Assembly: GCA_902492205.1 (NCBI GenBank)
Contig: CABUKU010000029.1
Coordinates: forward strand, 1-40,189
Direction: 5' to 3'
Length of the DNA: 40,189 nt
From: an uncultured Bacteroides sp.
Lineage (GTDB): Bacteria > Bacteroidota > Bacteroidia > Bacteroidales > Bacteroidaceae
This document shows, piece by piece, positions 1 to 7,201 of the stretch. The notes beneath the pieces were generated by a model. The model was not told the DNA's origin and made no database searches. It worked only from the letters and a program-made list of their open reading frames with translations. A program made the position numbers and the translations under genes. Each line of letters opens with the position of its first letter. The stretch's first letter is position 1.

Positions 1-814
1 GTTCGCTCACCTGCACATCGGCGGCAAGGTTCATTATTGTACCCGCCCATGCCGCGAGGTTGGTCTTGACGGCGAGGTAACGGGGAGAAGAAGATGCGGT
101 TTCCGGCGTTATCTTTACGGTTTGTTCCGGCTGCCGTTCCGGTTGTGCCGTTATCGCTTCTGCTTTTTCTTTGGCTGTGACGGTTTGTTGTTCTGCTTGT
201 TGCACTTTAACCGGGGTTTCAGTTTGTTGCTGTTCTGCCACCGTTATTTCTTTTTTCGGGACAGGCGGCGCAACCTTTTCGGCTTCCGCTTCCTGCTTCA
301 CGGGTACGGGTTCGGTTTTCGCCCGTACTTCCGGTGCATCCGCGAGGGCAAGCCTGATAATGCCCTGCACATCGGCACGGCGTGCTTTCTTCGGGCTTTC
401 CGCTCCGGTGTCTATGCCGCAACCCTCGAACGTGATCCGTTCCGGTGCAATGCCTTTCTTCACGAGGTAATTGCGCACGGTGCGGGCACGGCGCAGAGAC
501 AGTTGTTCATTGAACGCCGCCGTACCGCTTTCGTCCGCCCAGCCGGTAATGACAATCGGAGTGATGGTGTCGGACAATGCCCAGCGCAACATACGTCCGG
601 CCTTTTTATATTCCGACTGTTCAATCCAATCACCATTGTTCAGTGAGAAATAAATGATGTCGGAGTAAACCGTGTGAACGCTATCAGCGATTTGCACCGG
701 TTTGACTGCCATTCTGTTTTGCGCCTGTAGATGGGGCAAAAACGAGCAAACGAACAGCAAAAGGACGAACATACGACCATTCTTATACTTTCCTGTTTCA
801 GTTATTCTATTCAT
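1..814 (-). CDS. OmpA-domain / DUF3575 envelope protein (C-terminus beyond left edge)
   Basis: An open minus-strand frame runs from an ATG at 814 off the left edge, giving 271 codons in view. Residues about 15-32 form a signal peptide (MFVLLLFVCSFLPHLQAQ). Residues about 50-150 are an OmpA-like peptidoglycan-binding domain, seen in VITGWADESGTAAFNEQLS followed by RRARTVRNYLVKKGI. A Glu/Gln/Lys/Pro-rich linker of about 80 residues follows. At about residue 245, RYLAVKTNLAAW begins a region that looks like a DUF3575 outer-membrane domain, which continues out of the window. Proteins with this order often open fimbria-like (Mfa/FimB) loci in Bacteroidales, so more fimbrial genes are expected to the left. 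The start at 814 leaves 14 residues before the signal peptide, and the in-frame Met at codon 15 (772) is an equally good start. The 0.9 kb upstream is non-coding and repeat-rich. The OmpA part is secure; DUF3575 rests on the first residues only. Confidence 0.85.
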   Translation of the reverse strand, partial: MNRITETGKYKNGRMFVLLLFVCSFLPHLQAQNRMAVKPVQIADSVHTVYSDIIYFSLNNGDWIEQSEYKKAGRMLRWALSDTITPIVITGWADESGTAAFNEQLSLRRARTVRNYLVKKGIAPERITFEGCGIDTGAESPKKARRADVQGIIRLALADAPEVRAKTEPVPVKQEAEAEKVAPPVPKKEITVAEQQQTETPVKVQQAEQQTVTAKEKAEAITAQPERQPEQTVKITPETASSSPRYLAVKTNLAAWAGTIMNLAADVQVSE

Positions 815-999
815 ATTTGATAGTTTTATGTTTTGAAAATAATCCGGGGATAAAAGTAACTCTGAAGGATTGCAGAAAACCGGTCGGTTACTTTTGAATA
901 CGAGAGGTATGTGCATGACAAATCGCACAAAAAAGAATGAAATCTGTTTTGCGAAACGCTTATAAATAAGTATATTACGCGCGAAAATTAGGCGGTGCG

Positions 1000-1057
<58 letters not shown>

Positions 1058-1267
1058 GCAAAATTATCCATTTTGCCAAATAAAAACGGGGATTTTTTCG
1101 CATAACCAGTAACACTTTTCATCTTTTTTAAAATTACATTACATTCCACAATTTTTAATCACGTCATTATGCCAAAGAACTTTTCTCCCGAACAGGAATT
1201 TTCTGGCATAAATCTAAGCTCCGGTTTTCATTTATCAAAAAAATATTGCCCTATGCGGGGAATCATT

Positions 1268-1475
1268 TTCCCAATAAGCGAAAACACTTTCCGAATAACA
1301 TTTTCCATCAGGAAACACACTTCAATGCTGAACTATTTTCCTAATGAACTGTTTTTTCTTCCCAATGACATTCCGATATTACCCAATGGCATCTAAAAAC
1401 TTCCCAAGAGCATATTTATTTCCTGATGGAATGTTTCAGCTTCCCAATGACATATTCCGGCTTCCCAATGTTTTC
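1268..1475. repeat. Degenerate tandem repeat, about 21-bp period (TTCCCAATGACAT core)
   Basis: A TTCCCAATGACAT-like core recurs at about 1268, 1289, 1338, 1359, 1379, 1401, 1420, 1441 and 1462. The steps from 1338 onward are 21, 20, 22, 19, 21 and 21 bases. The copies at 1359 and 1441 are identical over the core. Two short frames that cross it (1169-1396 and 1426-1662) merely translate the repeat (LPND, LPNG, FPMT) and are not believed to be genes. A 21-bp step is two helical turns, so the cores lie on one face of the DNA. Confidence 0.75.
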
Positions 1476-1665
1476 CTCCCGAAAGTTATCCTTGTCGCCT
1501 ATTTTTATTATTCATCCTAATACAAGAACAACCATTTCCGGTTCTCAAAAACAGAAAAAACAAACATCAACAACTGCAAGCGGAAGCGCCGTAGCGTTCC
1601 CGTTTACTCGCGCCATAAAGTTAGGAAATGAAAAATTAACGGAAGTTACCTTTCTGCACTAATAT

Positions 1666-1731
1666 GGGTATCAAAACGCATAAAATGCAGATATTTAGGT
1701 GTCAAAATGCACGGAGGGTATCAAAACGCAT
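1666..1731. promoter_or_regulatory. Three direct copies of a GGTATCAAAACGCAT-like box
   Basis: GGGTATCAAAACGCAT occurs exactly at 1666-1681 and again at 1716-1731, with a diverged copy GGTGTCAAAATGCA at 1698-1711. The last copy ends four bases beyond the stop codon of the membrane AraC regulator. The boxes therefore sit between that regulator and the fimbrial-type gene it may control. Direct repeats of 15-20 bp are a usual form of AraC-family sites, so these are candidate binding sites. They lie about 850 bases upstream of the target start, which is far for a simple activator site. Confidence 0.5.
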
Positions 1732-1734
1732 TTT

Positions 1735-2868
1735 TCAGAGCGTTTTTGTATCTTTTTTGGTTTTTTGCTGTAAATATTCACTCGGGAGCATTCCGGTATA
1801 TTCCTTGAAATTACGGAGTGCTGTCGCCTTAGAACGGAAGCCTACTTTAAAGAAAGTATCTAATACGTTTACGTATTTATCACTGTCTGCAATTTTCAAA
1901 AATTCATCAATCCGGCGACGATTGATAAACTCCTTATAACCATCATAACCTTGCTCTTGGATTATCTGGGTGAGTTTATTGCGGTTTGTATCTAAAAGGA
2001 CAGCCAGTTTGGTTATATTCGTGTCCGGGTTTCTCCAGAGTTGTTCTCTATCTATCAGTTCGTTGAGCCGTATCCACAAAGGATTTTTTTTATTTTTCTC
2101 CGGGATTATACTTTCATCCGGCGTATCAAGTGTCTCTGATGGTACAGGTATATCAGAGGATACAGAGGATTCAACCGGGATTTCCCGGAGAGTAACCGGT
2201 ACGTTTATCCGTAGAAATAGTTCCTGATAGGTGACGAACAGGCACAAAAGACTGCAATAAGCCATGTGACCGATAGCCATAGCCGCAGCACCTGTCAACA
2301 GATAAGCCACATAGAAGAAGCATATTCCTTGGATTCCTATTGTATAGAGAGCAATCCATTTATAATTTGCGCTACTCCGCTTATAATTATATGGGATATA
2401 AAAAAGCATTAAACTATAGGGGATGATACACAGTAGGATGATTAACCGAAACCAAACGTTGAACTCGGCTATATTTTCTATAATATCGTAAAAAGAAGTT
2501 AATTCCCTAAAATGGAAAGGTAGAAATAATAACACCAGATCGAGCAATAAGCAGGGAACGAACAGAAAAACACCTTTTTTAAATGTGAGCCATCCCGGGC
2601 TAATTACTTCTATCGGATAAAGATAGAGCAACGACAATGAAGTCCATCCTCTACAAAGCGAGCTGATAGACAACACGGCAAGTAAAGAAGGCTCACTTCT
2701 AAAAATACGGACAGAAAACATGATGCCTGCCAGAAGAAAAGGAAAGGCCAAAAAGAGCCTTGAGCGATCCCCCGGCTGGCGACGCATCCATAGCAGAATG
2801 CCACTCAGCAAGAAGATACATGGCGTATAATGAAACAATCCATTGATTAGTATTTTCTCTATTTCCAT
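1735..2868 (-). CDS. Membrane-anchored AraC-family transcriptional regulator
   Basis: This 377-residue protein has six or seven hydrophobic segments in residues 10-225 (for example FHYTPCIFLLSGILLW near 12 and GVFLFVPCLLLDLVLLFLPF near 100). A Ser/Pro/Glu-rich linker covers about 230-265. Residues about 275-370 form an AraC-type double HTH domain: ITKLAVLLDTNRNKLTQII is the first helix-turn-helix, and DTFFKVGFRSKATALRNFKEYTGMLPSEY is the family's C-terminal signature. Membrane-bound AraC regulators of this build are common in Bacteroidales, often next to fimbrial or surface loci. It probably senses an envelope signal and acts on the OmpA/DUF3575 locus further left. It is preceded by a plausible promoter (TATTTTTG at 2934-2941, complement). 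The ligand is unknown. Confidence 0.85.
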   Translation of the reverse strand: MEIEKILINGLFHYTPCIFLLSGILLWMRRQPGDRSRLFLAFPFLLAGIMFSVRIFRSEPSLLAVLSISSLCRGWTSLSLLYLYPIEVISPGWLTFKKGVFLFVPCLLLDLVLLFLPFHFRELTSFYDIIENIAEFNVWFRLIILLCIIPYSLMLFYIPYNYKRSSANYKWIALYTIGIQGICFFYVAYLLTGAAAMAIGHMAYCSLLCLFVTYQELFLRINVPVTLREIPVESSVSSDIPVPSETLDTPDESIIPEKNKKNPLWIRLNELIDREQLWRNPDTNITKLAVLLDTNRNKLTQIIQEQGYDGYKEFINRRRIDEFLKIADSDKYVNVLDTFFKVGFRSKATALRNFKEYTGMLPSEYLQQKTKKDTKTL

Positions 2869-2933
2869 AAGTTGTTTAAATCACCAATCCTATAACTGTC
2901 TGTTTATTTGCATGTTATTCAGTGAATTATCCG

Positions 2934-2941
2934 CAAAAATA
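2934..2941 (-). promoter_or_regulatory. Candidate -7 box (TATTTTTG) of the AraC-family gene
   Basis: The minus strand reads TATTTTTG, matching the Bacteroides TAnnTTTG -7 consensus, about 65 bases upstream of the ATG at 2868. The -33 element is weak (TTTTAAG-like). Confidence 0.4.
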
Positions 2942-3205
2942 CATATATTTTCACTTAAAACCGAAGAAAGACGGCACTTTCTTGAAAATTAATCTGTGCG
3001 AGAATCTCATCCATCTGATTTCACAGAACAAAATCTTTCTAAAGAAATCGTTTTGACGAATAAAGAGACCATCTCGAAAAGTCTATCCTCAAAAATGCCT
3101 CAATATCCCTTTTTTGATTTCTGCGTTAGAAAGATATATCCCTTCGAGCTTTTCCACCCACAGATAAGTGCCAGTTGTGCAAGACATTTTAGGGCAAGTG
3201 AAAGG

Positions 3206-3255
3206 CAGGTGCAGGGTGCAGCTATATCTATATATATAGCTGCACCCTGCACCTG
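3206..3255. repeat. Perfect 22-bp inverted repeat with 6-base loop
   Basis: The arm 3206-3227 begins CAGGTGCAGGGTGCAGC and is the exact reverse complement of 3234-3255. Within the arm the heptamer GGTGCAG is tandemly duplicated. There is no T-run on either side, and it lies 265 bases beyond the SRAP stop codon, so it is not a typical terminator. It may be a mobile-repeat or recombination remnant. Confidence 0.8.
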
Positions 3256-3520
3256 TAAAATACACATTGAAAATCAACCACTTACAAACTTTAAAAAAAG
3301 CCCAGTGCAATCCTCGTTTTTGCACCCCTATTTCCATCCTATCCGTTCCCCCTTCAAAAACCACCTCTATAAAAAAAATCCTGTATTTATTTCCTGTTTT
3401 CAGTCCAAATTCGTACATTTGTACCAAGTTATCAAAGCAGAGCGAAGAAACGCAAAGAACCCCGCACCGTTACTAATTCGTTACCTGTCACCTAACTTTC
3501 TACTCTTTACGTCTTGACAA

Positions 3521-4195
3521 TTAGTTAATTAAACTTTTCCCGCAGTTTTTCTTCAAAAAATCCTTCTCTATTTGATAGGCAAACATTTTATTCTCATCAA
3601 ATGGCATTAAAAGTGACTTGATTTCAGTTTCACTCAAATTGGGATTAAGCCACTTTTCTTCGTTTTCTTTAGATAATATTGCCGGCATCCTCATATTGGT
3701 ATTGTGAATGTAACTCTGGGTAGTTATAATAGAGAAAGTATGTAATATCTCACCTGTTACCTTATCATTCCACACATCATATATCCCTGCCATAGAAAAT
3801 ATATCCTCATTCTTCACATAGATAAAGAAAGGAATCTTCTTCTTGTCTTCATGCCGCCAATCAAAGAAGCCTGTTGATGGCACAATACACCTTCTACGTT
3901 TTATTGGTTCTCTAAAAGAAGGTTTTTCAAACAGGCTTTCTGATCGAGCATTAAAGGTCATTTTTCTAACTTTATCAGCATCCTGTTCGTCTTTTGTCCA
4001 GAATGGTATTAAGCCCCATTTAAAAACTTGTATTTCTTCATCTTTGGTGATAATAGGATATTCCGGATAGGTAAAGGCAGATACACGGTATTTCTCTTCA
4101 AGAATATCCTTGTATATTTCTACAATATCGCTCTTACGGCCGTAGCGCGCTGCGAGCTGCTTTGCTTTTTTGCTCATTGAATTATAGAAACACAT
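3521..4195 (-). CDS. SRAP-family protein (YedK/HMCES-like abasic-site shield)
   Basis: A 224-residue SRAP-domain protein beginning MCFYNS. In this family Met1 is removed and Cys2 forms a covalent thiazolidine crosslink to abasic sites in single-stranded DNA. The start at 4195 is required to expose Cys2. Visible family motifs are NARSE (Asn82), GFFDWRH at 110-115, and HNTNMRMPAIL with His164. The position that is usually Glu in GF(F/Y)EW is Asp112 here, a conservative but active-site change. The gene begins one base after the umuC stop codon (TGA, C, ATG), so it is almost certainly translated from the same mRNA. The context indicates protection of abasic sites during damage tolerance by the neighbouring polymerase. 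Confidence 0.93.
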   Translation of the reverse strand: MCFYNSMSKKAKQLAARYGRKSDIVEIYKDILEEKYRVSAFTYPEYPIITKDEEIQVFKWGLIPFWTKDEQDADKVRKMTFNARSESLFEKPSFREPIKRRRCIVPSTGFFDWRHEDKKKIPFFIYVKNEDIFSMAGIYDVWNDKVTGEILHTFSIITTQSYIHNTNMRMPAILSKENEEKWLNPNLSETEIKSLLMPFDENKMFAYQIEKDFLKKNCGKSLIN

Positions 4196-4196
4196 G

Positions 4197-5465
4197 TCAC
4201 TTACAATTAATGGTTATAATCTCATTCATATCAATAGTATAACGTCCAGATAGAAGCTCTTGTTTAAGCTTCCATTTCCTATTAACTCCTTGTATGGCTA
4301 AAGATAATACATTTCTTGTAAAACCTTTGTTCAGGCTATCTACTACTTCCATTAGCCGCTTATGTTTATCCCTGTTGGGTATGTCATCGAATAGGTTTGT
4401 TTGTATGGCATTATCACTTGTTATTTCAGTGATGATAACGCCCGCTTTCTTATAATAGAATCCTTCTTTGAATATTCTCTTTAATGCTTCAAGTGCATAA
4501 TGTACTATTTCCATTGTGCTGCTTGTCGGAACCGGTAGCTCTATTACACAGTTCTTGAAATATTGAGGTAGATCCTCCCGGAAGTTATTCGTATGGATGA
4601 ATACCATGAGAGACACGGCACATGCCTTTTGTCTTCGGAGCTTCTCTGCACATATGCTTGCATAGGTTGCTACTGCTTCGGAGAGTCCTTCTAATGTAGT
4701 CTGGGATTCTCCAAATGCCCGGGAAGTACATATCTGCTTTTTATCAGGAGCGATTAGTTCCATATCGATGCAAGATTCCCCTCGTAACTCTTTCCATGTG
4801 CGCTCACCAATTACAGTCATGTTCTTACGAACCCAATCTTTAGGCAATTGAGTGAAGTCGTATGCAGTTTTTACTCCCAATCTATCGAGTCTTTTTGCAT
4901 GTCGGTGACCGATACCCCAGACATCCCCTATTTCAAATTGTTTTAATGCTTTCTCTCTCTTTTCATCTGTATCAATTATACATACTCCCTGATAACCTTT
5001 GTACTTCTTGGCAAACTTATTAGCTACCTTGGCGAGTGTCTTTGTAGGAGCAATCCCCATTGATACCGGTATGCCGGTTCCTTTGGTTACTGTTTTCACA
5101 ATCTCTTTGCCATATGCTTGTAAATCATATCTTTCATATCCTTTAAAACTCAGAAAAGCTTCATCTATTGAGTATATTTCCATTTCTTCGACATAACGGC
5201 TGAGGGTTGCCATTACCCGGGCGGACATGTCCCCGTATAATGTATAATTTGAGGAAAATACAGCTATGCCGTATTTCTGAATTTCTTCTTTGATTTGGTA
5301 TGCAGGTATACCCATTTTAATGCCTAATGCTTTAGCTTCATTTGAACGTGCAATAACACATCCATCGTTATTACTAAGTACAACGACAGGCTTTCCAATA
5401 TAAGAAGGTTGAAATGCTCTTTCACAGGAAGCATAGAAATTATTGCAGTCAACTAATCCAAACAT
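4197..5465 (-). CDS. umuC: UmuC-like Y-family translesion DNA polymerase
   Basis: A 422-residue Y-family polymerase, the usual UmuC length. Catalytic acidic residues are visible: Asp6 in GLVDCNNFYASCE, and Asp101-Glu102 in YSIDEAFLSF. The fingers motif SNNDGCVIARS is at 31-41. The helix-hairpin-helix region reads GDVWGIGHRHAKRLDRLGV near residue 180. The C-terminal little-finger domain and a UmuC-type tail follow. The enzyme copies past DNA lesions with low fidelity. It lies between umuD (60 bases upstream) and the SRAP gene (1 base downstream), giving a umuD-umuC-SRAP operon. The start codon follows directly from the conserved MFGLVDCNN beginning. Confidence 0.95.
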   Translation of the reverse strand: MFGLVDCNNFYASCERAFQPSYIGKPVVVLSNNDGCVIARSNEAKALGIKMGIPAYQIKEEIQKYGIAVFSSNYTLYGDMSARVMATLSRYVEEMEIYSIDEAFLSFKGYERYDLQAYGKEIVKTVTKGTGIPVSMGIAPTKTLAKVANKFAKKYKGYQGVCIIDTDEKREKALKQFEIGDVWGIGHRHAKRLDRLGVKTAYDFTQLPKDWVRKNMTVIGERTWKELRGESCIDMELIAPDKKQICTSRAFGESQTTLEGLSEAVATYASICAEKLRRQKACAVSLMVFIHTNNFREDLPQYFKNCVIELPVPTSSTMEIVHYALEALKRIFKEGFYYKKAGVIITEITSDNAIQTNLFDDIPNRDKHKRLMEVVDSLNKGFTRNVLSLAIQGVNRKWKLKQELLSGRYTIDMNEIITINCK

Positions 5466-5524
5466 GATGCAATGATACGAAAGAAAATAAATCGAATTTC
5501 TTAAAATACAGACTTTATAACTCG

Positions 5525-5980
5525 TTAAAAATGCTTGCTGTTACGGGTTTTCTTAATCACATATGTGACAATTCCCCATATGATAAAGTTGTTGTCTGCT
5601 GTTACTTTAATAGGTGGATATTCCTCGTTCGCCGGCATAAGATAAATTACATCTTTATCAATCTCAATATATTTCAGTGTGAATTCTCCGTCAACGAAGC
5701 ATACAGCCATGTCCCCGGTGTGTGGCTCTAAAGACTTATCAATGATTAGAACATCTCCATCCAATACTCCGGCATCTTTCATGCTTTCACCTTTTACACG
5801 GCCGTAGAATGTAGAGGAAGGATGCTTTATCAATTCCTTATTCAAGTCTATTGCCATTTCCATATAATCTTGAGCCGGGCTTGGGAAACCTGCTTTAATT
5901 CCTTCATCTGCATATGGGAGAGGTAAGTGGGTTGAAGGATCAATAGAATATATTTCGAGGTTCTTTTTCATGTATTGCAA
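5525..5980 (-). CDS. umuD: UmuD-like S24 peptidase, polymerase V accessory subunit
   Basis: A 151-residue S24/LexA-type self-cleaving protein. The cleavage site is visible as Ala30-Gly31 in KAGFPSPAQDY. The catalytic dyad is Ser66 (GESM) and Lys103 (FTLKYIE). As in UmuD there is no DNA-binding HTH, only a short N-terminal arm, so it should act as the processed partner of the UmuC polymerase and not as a repressor. Met4 is an alternative start. Upstream, the minus strand has a TTTGC element and a TTTTTTG stretch about 20 bases apart between 5985 and 6025, a weak promoter candidate. No LexA-type palindrome was recognised, so how damage induces the operon is not evident. Confidence 0.93.
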   Translation of the reverse strand: MQYMKKNLEIYSIDPSTHLPLPYADEGIKAGFPSPAQDYMEMAIDLNKELIKHPSSTFYGRVKGESMKDAGVLDGDVLIIDKSLEPHTGDMAVCFVDGEFTLKYIEIDKDVIYLMPANEEYPPIKVTADNNFIIWGIVTYVIKKTRNSKHF

Positions 5981-6039
5981 TTTCTCCCTTGAACAAAAAA
6001 GATCTTCTTTTGATTGTGAAGCAAATGATATTTAGGAAA

Positions 6040-6507
6040 TTAGAACAGATATTTGCGGACTTCATCAATAGCTTGCATGGCACTTCGGACTATAACATAC
6101 TTATTACAGCAGTTTTCCGCTTGCCTTTGGAATTCTTTTTGCTCATCTGATTGTCTGCCTTGCTTTGTTTTAAACTCTAAACATAGAGAAGCGTATCCCT
6201 TTTTCGGTATTAGCACGATAACATCAGATACTCCCCGTTTTACTCCTTGACGTTTAAGGTTGGCTGCTTCACATATATGCCGGCTGCCACCGTTTGGAAC
6301 TGCAAAAAGGAGTTTTTCCGGAATATGAGGGAAGTATAACGATACGAGTTTAAAGAATTCTATCTGTTCGCGTTCTTCTTCATTATCTTTCTTCTTTCTG
6401 GCTGGAGTTCTCATTTTTGCATAGCAGTTATAACATATATAACCGGCATCAGTCTTTATTACTGATACTGTTTCTCTCCCGCATTGGATACATGTTTCTT
6501 TATTCAT
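6040..6507 (-). CDS. VRR-NUC domain nuclease with N-terminal zinc-ribbon-like motif
   Basis: A 155-residue protein. The N-terminus has two CxxC pairs (Cys6/Cys9 and Cys25/Cys28) suggesting a small zinc ribbon. Residues 50-150 match the VRR-NUC branch of PD-(D/E)XK nucleases: PNGG at 71-74, GVSDV with Asp95, the EFK core at 111-113 and Gln123 in a DEQKEFQ stretch. Stand-alone VRR-NUC proteins are frequent in phages and mobile elements. FAN1 is the well-known eukaryotic member and cleaves branched or crosslink-repair structures. Its position upstream of umuDC-SRAP, same strand but about 60 bases away with a possible promoter between, suggests a linked DNA-processing role. Start ATG at 6507. Confidence 0.85.
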   Translation of the reverse strand: MNKETCIQCGRETVSVIKTDAGYICYNCYAKMRTPARKKKDNEEEREQIEFFKLVSLYFPHIPEKLLFAVPNGGSRHICEAANLKRQGVKRGVSDVIVLIPKKGYASLCLEFKTKQGRQSDEQKEFQRQAENCCNKYVIVRSAMQAIDEVRKYLF

Positions 6508-6609
6508 CTTGTTGTCTTATAAAAAATTTCAAAGGAATTTCATAATTTCTTTAGAGGAATCCCGATATAATAATAGGATATTTCAATTCTGAAAGGGAAA
6601 TCAACTCCA

Positions 6610-6617
6610 TATATTTG
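6610..6617 (+). promoter_or_regulatory. -7 promoter box (TATATTTG) of the small membrane gene
   Basis: TATATTTG is a full match to the TAnnTTTG consensus, 25 bases before the ATG at 6643. An AT-rich region with a weak TTTC element lies about 20 bases further up. Confidence 0.6.
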
Positions 6618-6642
6618 TACTAAACCATTAAATATTAAAGTT

Positions 6643-6855
6643 ATGAAAACAGATGCCTATACAAAGATTGTTCTTACTATCATTGCAATATGTTTAACTT
6701 TCAATGTTATTAAAGACATGGAAATAATTCAGTCGGCAAAGGCAAAGACTTCGGAATTAAATTCAACCTCGTCTCAACAATCATCTGTAATAGATGTGAA
6801 GATTGTAGATTGGAGTGGACTATATTATAATCCAATACCGGTTACTATAAAATGA
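6643..6855 (+). CDS. Small single-span membrane or secreted protein, unknown function
   Basis: A 70-residue protein. Residues 8-24 (KIVLTIIAICLTFNVIK) form one hydrophobic segment, either a signal anchor or an uncleaved signal peptide. A polar Ser/Thr-rich tail follows, ending in IDVKIVDWSGLYYNPIPVTIK. The type is familiar from Bacteroides genomes as a conserved hypothetical protein, but no function can be given. It has its own good promoter and is divergent from the VRR-NUC gene. It is short but the promoter and reading frame support each other. Confidence 0.65.
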   Translation: MKTDAYTKIVLTIIAICLTFNVIKDMEIIQSAKAKTSELNSTSSQQSSVIDVKIVDWSGLYYNPIPVTIK

Positions 6856-6886
6856 TTTAATGAGATTTAGTATTAATTCCTTTCGA

Positions 6887-6982
6887 ATGACCGACAGGAA
6901 TCAAAGCCGATATTTGAGGCATTGCGCACAGATGCAAAATGCACAAAAGAAGTTGGAAGAGAAAAGAAAGTTCAATAAATAA
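6887..6982 (+). CDS. Possible 31-aa basic peptide
   Basis: ATG at 6887 opens a 31-codon frame (MTDRNQSRYLRHCAQMQNAQ, then a lysine-rich end) closing at 6982. It is helical and basic. No clear ribosome-binding site is seen. It follows the 70-aa membrane gene by 31 bases and could be co-transcribed, or be the tail of a decayed larger gene. Confidence 0.25.
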   Translation: MTDRNQSRYLRHCAQMQNAQKKLEEKRKFNK

Positions 6983-7201
6983 ATCAAAGAGGGAGGGGCG
7001 GATAAACCAGCTACTTAAATAGATATTTTAGATTGTATCAAAAATAAATATATTTCATGTCCTTAAACATGGCTATATTTTACGTCGTTAATATAAATTT
7101 TTATAAATTTGTTACAAATTAACTTCGCAAACATATAATGTCAGAAAGGAGGGTATTAATTATATGAAAACAAATATTTGATACACTTAAAATATACTGA
7201 T
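6983..7201 (+). other. AT-rich leader with promoter box, strong Shine-Dalgarno and 5-codon frame
   Basis: TAAATTTG at 7104-7111 fits the -7 consensus. AGAAAGGAGGG at 7143-7153 is an unusually strong Shine-Dalgarno sequence for a Bacteroidetes gene. The first ATG it serves (7164) opens only a five-codon frame, MKTNI, ending TGA at 7179-7181. The lipoprotein ATG comes 20 bases later at 7202. A TTG at 7178 is in the lipoprotein frame, but starting there would add eight residues before an otherwise complete lipoprotein signal. Confidence 0.4.

Larger units (their letters stand above)
2869..3520. other. Intergenic region with a perfect hairpin and an orphan promoter-like box
   Basis: About 650 bases without a convincing gene. 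A frame at 2996-3517 (+) and one at 3089-3427 (-) overlap each other, have no domain-like sequence and both run through the hairpin at 3206-3255, so neither is accepted. The region holds the AraC promoter on its left, the 22-bp inverted repeat in the middle, and TACATTTG at 3414-3421 on the plus strand. That box matches the -7 consensus but no gene follows it. The UmuDC-SRAP operon ends at 3521. Confidence 0.6.

Noticed and set aside
122..646. 174-codon plus-strand frame
   Set aside because: It lies antisense to the OmpA/DUF3575 gene, whose signal peptide and OmpA motif are clear.
1169..1662. Two plus-strand frames (75 and 78 codons)
   Set aside because: Most of their sequence is translation of the 21-bp repeat (LPND, LPNG, FPMT), with no promoter or domain.
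2996..3517. 173-codon plus-strand frame and an overlapping minus-strand frame
   Set aside because: Both run through the 22-bp hairpin, have low-complexity unconserved-looking sequence and no start signals.
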